Shown here: one piece after another, positions 1 through 6,741 of the stretch
How positions within the stretch are numbered: position 1 is the first letter of the stretch
Layout: each line of letters begins with the position of its first letter
Notes under the pieces: generated by a model
The model's input: only the letters and a program-made list of their open reading frames with translations
Databases searched by the model: none
What the model was told of the DNA's origin: nothing
Source of the DNA: Bacteroidota bacterium
Lineage (GTDB): Bacteria; Bacteroidota; Bacteroidia; Flavobacteriales; Flavobacteriaceae
DNA: 64,000 bases
Reading direction: 5' to 3'
Assembly: GCA_018267095.1 (NCBI GenBank)
Contig: JAFDZC010000005.1
Coordinates: 1 to 64,000, forward strand
Translations under genes and position numbers: made by a program

Positions 1-1967
1 CCTGAAAAAGAACCCGTAACGCCTGTGGGCAAGTTCGATGCGGTGACATTCGTTACACCATTAGCCGTATTGTAAACAATCGGAGCAATTGCAGTGTTGA
101 CACAAAGAACTTGGTTGTCATTGCTTGATGCTGAAAGTACCATCGTAACTGCATCTATAACAGTTATAGTTGTTGTAGCTGTACAAACATCAACTCCTGA
201 CGTTGCCTCAACGGTAAAGTTATATACACCTGCTACAGTTGGCACTCCTGACAGAGTATAAGTTCCTGAAGCTAAATTTCCTGTAATACCCGCAGGTAAT
301 GTCCCTAGTATATTAACCGAGTCGATACCGGCTGTCGTGGTGTAGGTAATAGGAGATAAAATAGTATTTATACATCGGGTTTGCGAACTAGTTGAGGCTA
401 TTACCGAACAAGTACAAGCCTGAATATCTACTTGTGCCGTCGTTGTATACGCTGGACAAGTAGCTGTCGCGGGAATTTCATAAGTTACCGTATAAGTATT
501 AACAGTACTTCCATATGGTGTAATCGCTCCGGTATTTGGATCAATAATTAATCCGGCCGGTGAAGCAGAATAAGTACCTCCAAAAGACAAAGAATGTTCT
601 GTAACCGGCTGAGGCGACGTTATATTATTACAATACGGATTCGCATCATATGAAATAGTTCCTGACGGCGCTGTTCCGTCAATAACAAATGGTCGAACAT
701 TGAAACAACCTGTGGAAACCAAATCTTCCATACGAACATAAATCGTCGTAGGAACAGAATTTACCTGAAATGTGGCGAGGTCTGCGTCAGAGACAAAATT
801 GATATTTGTAGGAGCATCATTGACTGCATCAGTTGGATCTGTATAATACTTGATGGAATAATCTGTAGGATTGGATATTCCGTTGAATATATGGGCATTC
901 TGATCAATATTAACCGTATATGGCGGAGCACCTGTTGTACAAATATCAATATTTTGCGGACTTAAAACCGGCAATGGTGGCGCTATATCTACAGAGATGC
1001 TTTCTTCAGCAGAAAAATGGCTACCATCTGGATTCGTATATTCAACAACCGCTTTGTATGTAGCTGGGCCGGTCGGACAAACGTTTAAAGGATTTTCATT
1101 CAGTGTACCATATGGAGCACCATCTTTGAACCAATTCAAGGTAACCGGAACAGTAGCTGGTGATGAAGGTGTAAATTGGTATGACTGATTAGTTGAAGAC
1201 CAGCATCCGCCTCCGTTGTGTCCGGCAATCGGAGTAGCTACCGTACCTGTTGAGTTGATGGTTCCGATTATACCGTTTCCTCCGTTCCAACCTGCGCAAC
1301 AAGTTCTGTCTTTGACAATTACCTCAATAATATTGGTTCCTTCGTGAAGCACAATTTGTGAAGTTTGCAAACCTGCTCCTGATCCACATTGAAATTGCGG
1401 AAGTTGATTCCAATTCGCGACAAAAACACGGTTAGGTGCCGCATTTACACCAGTATCTAATACATAATAGTTTACGTTCTGAACCAAAGGATTTGTTACC
1501 GGAGGAGATGCAATATTGGTGTCTTGATAAACCCCAAAAATAGCATTGCGTATCGGACACGCAGCATTAGGAATCACTCCTGTGTATGCCCAAGGGCAAA
1601 ATCCACCGGCATTGGTGATGTCAAAACTAATCACGCCGTTGGAACCAATAATAACTTTGTTGTAAGTGTTTCCATAGAAAACAAAGTTAAACGGTAAATT
1701 GAAAACAGGTGACCAAACATCGTCAGCAGATGCATTCAAAACAAAGCCGCCGGTAAACGGATAATTAGGCGCATAAGTAACCTGTGTAGCCGTATAGGTA
1801 GTCGTTTGGTGTAAATTCGGGAATACCGCCGTTAAGCTAGTACAATCACCCGTATTACATGCCGGAGAGGGTGTAGGAAGGCTTACTTCAATGGTAGGTA
1901 CTTGTCCAAATGCATTCAACCAGAAAGTAAGGGTCAACAACCCAGTTAATAGGTAGTTCTTTTTCAT
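1..1967 (-). CDS. Large secreted surface protein with Ig-like repeats (N-terminal part)
   Basis: An open frame runs from an ATG at 1965-1967 on the minus strand to the window edge (655 codons, no stop), so the C-terminus lies outside. The protein starts with a signal peptide (MKKNYLLTGLLTLTFWLNAFGQ-like, ending in a typical AFGQ cleavage region). Residues about 70-240 contain the pattern 'FNLPFNFVFYGN...IGSNGVISFD', common at the start of long Flavobacterium surface proteins, and several cysteines. From about residue 290 there are Ig/PKD-like repeats; two copies near residues 520 and 610 share 'C(I/V)NT.(L/I)(S/A)PI.Y.T..G(I/V)..V' and 'LP.G(I/V)TG'. Proteins of this build are usually type IX secretion substrates that end in a gliding-type or type A/B sorting domain, but that end is not visible here. 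Role inferred: adhesin or surface matrix protein. No specific function can be assigned. Confidence 0.85.
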   Translation of the reverse strand, partial: MKKNYLLTGLLTLTFWLNAFGQVPTIEVSLPTPSPACNTGDCTSLTAVFPNLHQTTTYTATQVTYAPNYPFTGGFVLNASADDVWSPVFNLPFNFVFYGNTYNKVIIGSNGVISFDITNAGGFCPWAYTGVIPNAACPIRNAIFGVYQDTNIASPPVTNPLVQNVNYYVLDTGVNAAPNRVFVANWNQLPQFQCGSGAGLQTSQIVLHEGTNIIEVIVKDRTCCAGWNGGNGIIGTINSTGTVATPIAGHNGGGCWSSTNQSYQFTPSSPATVPVTLNWFKDGAPYGTLNENPLNVCPTGPATYKAVVEYTNPDGSHFSAEESISVDIAPPLPVLSPQNIDICTTGAPPYTVNIDQNAHIFNGISNPTDYSIKYYTDPTDAVNDAPTNINFVSDADLATFQVNSVPTTIYVRMEDLVSTGCFNVRPFVIDGTAPSGTISYDANPYCNNITSPQPVTEHSLSFGGTYSASPAGLIIDPNTGAITPYGSTVNTYTVTYEIPATATCPAYTTTAQVDIQACTCSVIASTSSQTRCINTILSPITYTTTAGIDSVNILGTLPAGITGNLASGTYTLSGVPTVAGVYNFTVEATSGVDVCTATTTITVIDAVTMVLSASSNDNQVLCVNTAIAPIVYNTANGVTNVTASNLPTGVTGSFS

Positions 1968-2129
1968 TTCTTTTTTTTGACGGGAAATTTACGAATTTTT
2001 TAATCTATTTTTCACTTATGTTTAAATAAAATTGATAAACAAACCGCATATCTTGCCGCCACCTTTAAAATCAGTAGAAAAACACTAACCTAGGCGAGAA
2101 GAAATTTAATGATGCTCGAATATTATTTT

Positions 2130-2137
2130 TATCTTTG
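2130..2137 (+). promoter_or_regulatory. Candidate -7 box upstream of folE
   Basis: TATCTTTG matches the Bacteroidota -7 consensus TAnnTTTG and lies 26 nt upstream of the folE ATG. I find no clear TTG/TTTG at the usual -33 distance, so only half of the promoter is supported. Confidence 0.4.
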
Positions 2138-2162
2138 ACGCCTGAAAATCTTTACACCTATC

Positions 2163-2834
2163 ATGACAAACCCAAACGAGTTTCACGACGAAATCGGAGA
2201 CGACCACCACTTTTCACAGGCTATGAATCCAGTCCGAAAAGACGCTTTTGATTTAAGTGACGAACAAAAAATTGAATCCATCAAAAAAGACGTTGAAAGC
2301 ATTTTAAACACTTTGGGTATGGACCTCACAGATGACAGTCTGAAAGGAACTCCCAATCGAGTGGCCAAAATGTTTGTCAAAGAAATATTCGGAGGCCTGA
2401 ATCCCAACAAAAAACCAGGATCGTCCACCTTTGACAATCAATATAAATACGGCGAAATGCTGGTTGAAAAAAACATAACGCTGTACTCAACTTGTGAACA
2501 TCATTTGTTGCCGATTATAGGCCGCGCGCACGTAGCTTACGTTTCGACCGGCAAAGTAATTGGCCTTTCAAAAATGAACCGAATCGTTGATTATTACGCC
2601 AAAAGACCACAAGTTCAAGAGCGTTTGACGATGCAAATTGTACAAGAATTACAACGCGTGCTCAATACTGAAGATGTTGCTTGCGTGATTGATGCCAAAC
2701 ATTTATGCGTAAATTCACGCGGGATTCGCGATATTGAAAGCAGCACTGTTACGGCTGAATACGGCGGTATTTTTAAAGACGAAAACAAACGCAAAGAGTT
2801 CTTAGAATACATTAAACTCGAAACCAAATTTTAA
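2163..2834 (+). CDS. folE: GTP cyclohydrolase I
   Basis: FolE converts GTP to 7,8-dihydroneopterin triphosphate, the first step of folate/pterin synthesis; it is a cytosolic toroidal enzyme with one zinc per subunit. The 223 residues match the family length. The zinc ligands are visible as Cys111 and His114 in 'TCEHHLLP' and Cys182 in 'HLCVNSRGIRD'. 'KGTPNRVAKM' (about 61-70) and 'IGLSKMNRIVDYYAKRPQ' (about 133-150) are strongly family-specific. The N-terminal 35 residues are polar and poorly conserved, which is usual. The gene stands alone behind a -7 box, and a hairpin repeat begins 16 nt after its stop. Identification is secure. Confidence 0.97.
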   Translation: MTNPNEFHDEIGDDHHFSQAMNPVRKDAFDLSDEQKIESIKKDVESILNTLGMDLTDDSLKGTPNRVAKMFVKEIFGGLNPNKKPGSSTFDNQYKYGEMLVEKNITLYSTCEHHLLPIIGRAHVAYVSTGKVIGLSKMNRIVDYYAKRPQVQERLTMQIVQELQRVLNTEDVACVIDAKHLCVNSRGIRDIESSTVTAEYGGIFKDENKRKEFLEYIKLETKF

Positions 2835-2849
2835 TAGAATTCGCAAACC

Positions 2850-2916
2850 CCTAGCCCCGATTGAGCCGGCATCCTCCCGAGCCATTGGGAGATATAGGCG
2901 AAAGCGGGAAATAGCT
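2850..2916 (+). repeat. Interspersed hairpin repeat, copy 1
   Basis: This 67-nt element begins with CTAGCCCCGATTGA and ends with AAAGCGGGAAATAGCT. Between these is a hairpin with arms CTCCC (2873-2877) and GGGAG (2887-2891). The same two end blocks occur at 10922-10994 on the minus strand around a different hairpin. It lies between folE and cysS in the sense direction, 15 nt after the folE stop. No T-tract follows, so it is not a standard terminator. Confidence 0.75.
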
Positions 2917-2930
2917 TGAAACAAAAATCA

Positions 2931-4421
2931 ATGACACCACTCTACCCTAGCCAAACGTTGAGAATTTACAATTCGCTTTCGGGCGAAAAAGAAGTATTCA
3001 CCCCGATGCATACGGGCAATATTGGGATGTATGTGTGTGGACCGACTGTGTACAGCAATGTCCATTTGGGCAATGTGCGTACGTTTATGTCATTTGATAT
3101 GATTTATCGCTATTTGTTGCATTTGGGATACAAAGTACGCTATGTTCGAAACATTACCGATGCCGGGCATTTGACTGATGACGGGAATGTAGAAAATGAC
3201 CGTTTTGTCAAACAATCGCGCTTAGAAAAACTCGAACCGATGGAAGTGGTTCAGAAATATACCGTTGATTTCAGAAAAGTATTAGATGAATTCAACTTCT
3301 TGCCTCCGACCATTGAACCGACCGCTACCGGTCATATTGTCGAGCAAATTGAACTGACTCAAAAACTCATCGATACCGGATTTGCCTATGAAAGCCAAGG
3401 TTCGGTGTATTTTGATGTGTTAGAATACAACAAACGCGGACTTAATTACGGTGAACTCAACAACCGAAACATCGAAGATTTGATGGCCAATACCCGCGAT
3501 TTAGACGGTCAGAACGAAAAGAAAAACCCGCAAGATTTTGCACTTTGGAAAAAAGCTTCGCCGGCGCACATCATGCGTTGGAACTCACCGTGGGGCGAAG
3601 GTTTTCCGGGTTGGCATTTAGAGTGTACTGCGATGAGCACCAAATATCTCGGGCAACAATTTGACATCCATGGCGGTGGTATGGATTTGAAATTTCCGCA
3701 CCACGAATGCGAAATCGCACAAGGAAAAGCCTGCAACGGACACACTCCTGTAAATTATTGGATGCACACCAACATGCTCACCATGAATGGACTCCGCATG
3801 AGTAAGTCGACCGGAAATTATATTTTACCGATGGAACTCGTGAACGGCAACAATGACTTTTTTGAAAAAGAATTTCATTCAAGCATCGTTCGTTTTTGCT
3901 TTATGCAAGCGCATTATCGCAGCGTTTTGGACATTTCAAACGACGCGATGATGGCCAGCGAAAAAGGGTTCAACCGTTTGATGGAAGCGATGGATAAACT
4001 CAAATCATTGCCAACATCCGCTAGTTCATCACTCGACATTAGTTCATGGAAAAACGCTTGTTACGAAGCCATGAACGACGACTTCAATACGCCGATCTTG
4101 ATTTCGCATTTGTTTGAAGGTGTGCGATTCATCAACATCGTCAACGACGGAACCGCTTCACTCAACGCTACTGATTTGACCATACTTGAACAAACCATGC
4201 ATACATTTGTATATGATGTTTTGGGATTGGTCAATGAAAAAGAAAGCGGTAGTCAAGGCCATGTCAAAAAACTCGAAGGCACGGTTGAGCTACTGATTCA
4301 GATGCGCAATCAAGCAAGAGCAAACAAAAACTTTGCTTTGTCAGATGAAATTCGCGATCAGCTGTTGGCGTTGGGCATTCAACTCAAAGACGGAAAAGAA
4401 GGAACCACCTTCACCCTATAA
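2931..4421 (+). CDS. cysS: Cysteinyl-tRNA synthetase
   Basis: Class I aminoacyl-tRNA synthetase that charges tRNA-Cys. I chose the ATG at 2931 (496 residues), since the only upstream in-frame start is a TTG at 2916 that overlaps the end of the hairpin repeat; homologues also begin close to this point. The HIGH-type motif is 'HLGN' within '[16 protein letters not shown]' (about residues 36-51). Zinc ligands are expected at the Cys of 'CGPTV', the Cys of 'WHLECTAMS', and the His/Glu of 'FPHHECE'. The KMSKS loop reads '[11 protein letters not shown]' near residue 290. The C-terminal DALR-type and anticodon region ends in '[12 protein letters not shown]'. A strong hairpin terminator follows directly after the stop. 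Confidence 0.97.
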   Translation: MTPLYPSQTLRIYNSLSGEKEVFTPMHTGNIGMYVCGPTVYSNVHLGNVRTFMSFDMIYRYLLHLGYKVRYVRNITDAGHLTDDGNVENDRFVKQSRLEKLEPMEVVQKYTVDFRKVLDEFNFLPPTIEPTATGHIVEQIELTQKLIDTGFAYESQGSVYFDVLEYNKRGLNYGELNNRNIEDLMANTRDLDGQNEKKNPQDFALWKKASPAHIMRWNSPWGEGFPGWHLECTAMSTKYLGQQFDIHGGGMDLKFPHHECEIAQGKACNGHTPVNYWMHTNMLTMNGLRMSKSTGNYILPMELVNGNNDFFEKEFHSSIVRFCFMQAHYRSVLDISNDAMMASEKGFNRLMEAMDKLKSLPTSASSSLDISSWKNACYEAMNDDFNTPILISHLFEGVRFINIVNDGTASLNATDLTILEQTMHTFVYDVLGLVNEKESGSQGHVKKLEGTVELLIQMRNQARANKNFALSDEIRDQLLALGIQLKDGKEGTTFTL

Positions 4422-4427
4422 AAGCAG

Positions 4428-4450
4428 GCCGGTTTCAAGACCGGCTTTTT
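4428..4450 (+). terminator. Rho-independent terminator after cysS
   Basis: Stem GCCGGT/ACCGGC with a 6-nt loop is followed by TTTTTG, starting 6 nt after the cysS stop. The T-tract runs almost into the yidD start, so yidD probably relies on read-through or a start inside this short gap. Confidence 0.8.
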
Positions 4451-4454
4451 GTTT

Positions 4455-4712
4455 ATGAAAACTTTTGTATCACATATATTCCGCAAACCGTTTATTGCTT
4501 TGATTCGGTTTTATCAATTCGGAATCTCGCCGTTTACGCCTGCAGCTTGTCGATTTGAGCCGACTTGTTCGCAGTATTCGATCGAGGCGATTCAAACACA
4601 TGGTTTGCGCAAAGGCGGATGGCTGGCACTCAGAAGAATCGGCCGATGTCATCCTTGGGGCGGTTCGGGTTATGATCCGGTGCCAACCAAAAAAAGCCCA
4701 CACAACCACTGA
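4455..4712 (+). CDS. yidD: Membrane protein insertion efficiency factor YidD
   Basis: Small 85-residue YidD family protein, thought to help YidC-dependent insertion of inner-membrane proteins. The family signature is plain: '[27 protein letters not shown]' region (about 17-43) with three conserved cysteines, then '[29 protein letters not shown]' (about 50-79). The N-terminus is a short amphipathic, positively charged segment, as usual. I chose the ATG at 4455; a TTG two codons earlier (4449) would lie in the cysS terminator T-tract. In many bacteria yidD sits next to rpmH, rnpA and yidC, but here it lies between cysS and lgt. Confidence in the family is high; the function is taken from homologues. 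Confidence 0.95.
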   Translation: MKTFVSHIFRKPFIALIRFYQFGISPFTPAACRFEPTCSQYSIEAIQTHGLRKGGWLALRRIGRCHPWGGSGYDPVPTKKSPHNH

Positions 4713-4767
4713 GCGTTCAGGCTAATTTTTATATTTTTACACTTTAACAACCCAAAACCTAACCACT

Positions 4768-5700
4768 ATGAGCAAAACTTTGTCGATTATCTGGAACCCA
4801 ACCGAAGGTATTGATCTTGGTTTTTTTGTCATCCGCTATTACAGCTTGATGTTTGTGATTGCTTTTGGTTTGGGCTGGTACATTATGAAGCGCATCTTTG
4901 AGCGCGAAAACGAATCTTTGGAAAAACTCGATTCGCTCTTTATATGGACAGTGCTTGCGACTTTGTTGGGTGCGCGTTTGGGGCATGTGTTTTTTTACGA
5001 TTGGGAATATTACAGCAATCATTTATCTGAAATTTTACTTCCGTTTAAATTTTCACCGAGTTTTGAATTTACCGGATTTCAAGGATTAGCGAGTCACGGT
5101 GCGGCAATTGCGATCATTGCATCGATGTATTTCTTTAGCAAAAATGTCATGAAACGCCCGCTGCTCTGGGTGTTGGATCGCGTGGTGATTCCGGTGGCCA
5201 GCGGTGCCATTTTTGTGCGCATCGGCAACTTTTTCAACTCTGAAATTATCGGACATACGACTGATTCAGCTTTGGGAATTCGATTTGTGCGTGACCAATT
5301 CTCAGCGCGTGAAGCGATGATTAAAACCCAAATGAGCAACGCCAATGATGCTTATCATGCCATTGTTCACGACCCGAAATTCTCTGCTCTTTTACAAGAA
5401 GTTCCGGCGCGTCATCCGGCTCAGTTATACGAATCGGCTTGCTATATTTTTGTGTTTGCGATTTTGTTTTACTTATACTGGAGAACCAACGTTCGCGAGC
5501 GTTTGGGCTTTTTATTCGGGCTGTTCTTGATTCTTTTGTGGTCGGTGCGATTTGCTGTAGAATATGTCAAAGAAAGCCAAGGCGGATTTGAAGAATATTT
5601 AGGTTTGTTTTCGACCGGACAATGGCTCAGTATTCCGTTTATATTGATTGGTTTTTACTTTGTGATTACCGCTGACAAACCTGTTGAAGGTGAAGAATGA
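4768..5700 (+). CDS. lgt: Prolipoprotein diacylglyceryl transferase
   Basis: Lgt moves diacylglycerol from phosphatidylglycerol to the lipobox cysteine of prolipoproteins, the first step of lipoprotein maturation, in the inner membrane. The 310 residues contain about seven hydrophobic segments. Conserved motifs are 'GLASHGAAIAII' (about 108-119, with the family His-Gly), 'VRIGNFFNSEIIG' (about 150-162, the Lgt signature), 'RHPAQLYES' (about 212-220) and 'RFAVEYVKE' near 270. Typical Lgt proteins are 260-300 residues; this one carries a soluble insertion between about 170 and 212, which is common in Bacteroidota. Several lipoproteins in this window (M28 peptidase, SodC, beta-helix protein) would be its substrates. 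The stop overlaps the next gene by 4 nt (ATGA). Confidence 0.96.
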   Translation: MSKTLSIIWNPTEGIDLGFFVIRYYSLMFVIAFGLGWYIMKRIFERENESLEKLDSLFIWTVLATLLGARLGHVFFYDWEYYSNHLSEILLPFKFSPSFEFTGFQGLASHGAAIAIIASMYFFSKNVMKRPLLWVLDRVVIPVASGAIFVRIGNFFNSEIIGHTTDSALGIRFVRDQFSAREAMIKTQMSNANDAYHAIVHDPKFSALLQEVPARHPAQLYESACYIFVFAILFYLYWRTNVRERLGFLFGLFLILLWSVRFAVEYVKESQGGFEEYLGLFSTGQWLSIPFILIGFYFVITADKPVEGEE

Positions 5701-6434
5701 AAGACCGATTCTCAATAGGTTCTGAGCAATATGCGGCATTCCGACCGTTATATCCGCAAGCCTTTTTTGAATACCTCAAAACCATCATCCCAAACCCTGA
5801 GACTGCTTGGGATTGCGGCACCGGAAACGGGCAAGTTGCGGTGGCCTTATCTGTTTTTTTTAAGCGCGTTGAAGCCACGGATATCAGTGAAAAGCAATTG
5901 CAGCAAGCCGTGCAAAAAGACAACATTCACTACAGTATTCAACCTGCTGAACGCACTACTTTTCAGGACAACACTTTTGATTTAATCATCGCTGCGCAAT
6001 CCATTCATTGGTTTGACTTTGAAGCGTTTTATGACGAAGTAAATCGAACGGGCAAAAACGGCGCATTGATCATTGCTTTGGGCTACGGATTGTTTGAAAG
6101 TATTCCCGAAATAGACCGTATCATCAGAACTTTTTATCAAACTGAAATCGGGCCGTATTGGGACGCTGAGCGCCGATATGTAGATGAAAACTATAAGACC
6201 ATTCCGTTTGGGTTTGAAGAAATGCAAGCGCCCACTTTTGCTATGCATTACCGCTGGAACTACGAGCATTTAATGGGTTATCTGAATACTTGGTCGGCGG
6301 TAAAAAACTACGAAAAAACCAACGGTATCAATCCGGTGACGCTGATCAAAGACGAACTCAAAACGCTCATGCAAGACCGAACCTATGACATTCATTTTCC
6401 GGTTTTGCTCAGAATAGGCAGGATTTTAAAGTAA
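5697..6434 (+). CDS. Class I SAM-dependent methyltransferase
   Basis: A 245-residue protein of the Methyltransf_11/25 type. Motif I 'DCGTGNGQVAVALS' (about 40-53) binds the methyl donor, followed by an acidic residue at the end of strand 2 ('VEATDIS') and a post-motif 'FDLIIAAQSIHWFD' (about 97-110). The end of the protein 'FPVLLRIGRILK' is typical of the family of unassigned methyltransferases related to yeast Tmt1/trans-aconitate methyltransferase. The substrate is not predictable from sequence. The start overlaps the lgt stop by 4 nt, so it is translated from the same mRNA, though a link to lipoprotein maturation is not established. Confidence 0.88.
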   Translation: MKDRFSIGSEQYAAFRPLYPQAFFEYLKTIIPNPETAWDCGTGNGQVAVALSVFFKRVEATDISEKQLQQAVQKDNIHYSIQPAERTTFQDNTFDLIIAAQSIHWFDFEAFYDEVNRTGKNGALIIALGYGLFESIPEIDRIIRTFYQTEIGPYWDAERRYVDENYKTIPFGFEEMQAPTFAMHYRWNYEHLMGYLNTWSAVKNYEKTNGINPVTLIKDELKTLMQDRTYDIHFPVLLRIGRILK

Positions 6435-6690
6435 CACGACTGCCCTAGCCCTTTGATATTAAGAGGAGGAAGTCCAGTGGACTTCAGGTATTAAATTTAT
6501 GATTTGAAACTCAAGTTTAAACCTAGTAGAATTCCTAGCTCTGATTACTTTACCCATATTTGTTATCGATTTAAGATGAAAATGATGCATTTTAAGCGGT
6601 ATCGTTTTGAACCTGCCAGGTTTTGTAAACTTTGTAGGTTTAAAAAAGCAGGTTCCCGGCTTCTAAAAAAATCAGTAGCTCAGTAGCACC
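6435..6690. repeat. Non-coding region with repeat remnants
   Basis: No convincing gene lies between the methyltransferase stop and the secDF terminator. It holds three kinds of repeat-like sequence: a short CCCTAGCCC block at about 6443-6451 that matches the left end of the hairpin repeat; an inverted repeat AAGTCC-AGT-GGACTT at 6470-6484; and GAACCTGC (6609-6616) paired with GCAGGTTC (6648-6655), with further AGGTTT/AACCT-like arms between them. The 60-codon frame here has no family resemblance and unusual codons. Confidence 0.6.
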
Positions 6691-6719
6691 AAAAAAAAGC
6701 CCGATATCACTACCGGGCT
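6691..6719 (-). terminator. Rho-independent terminator after secDF
   Basis: On the minus strand the stem AGCCCG/CGGGCT (6698-6703 and 6714-6719) is followed by a run of eight T residues. It lies 23 nt past the secDF stop. Confidence 0.8.
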
Positions 6720-6741
6720 TTGATTTATTATCGAACTAGAA

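Noticed and set aside
6504-6686. 60-codon plus-strand frame in the non-coding region
   Set aside because: Very basic, no homology features, includes the AACCTGC repeat arms, and no ribosome site.
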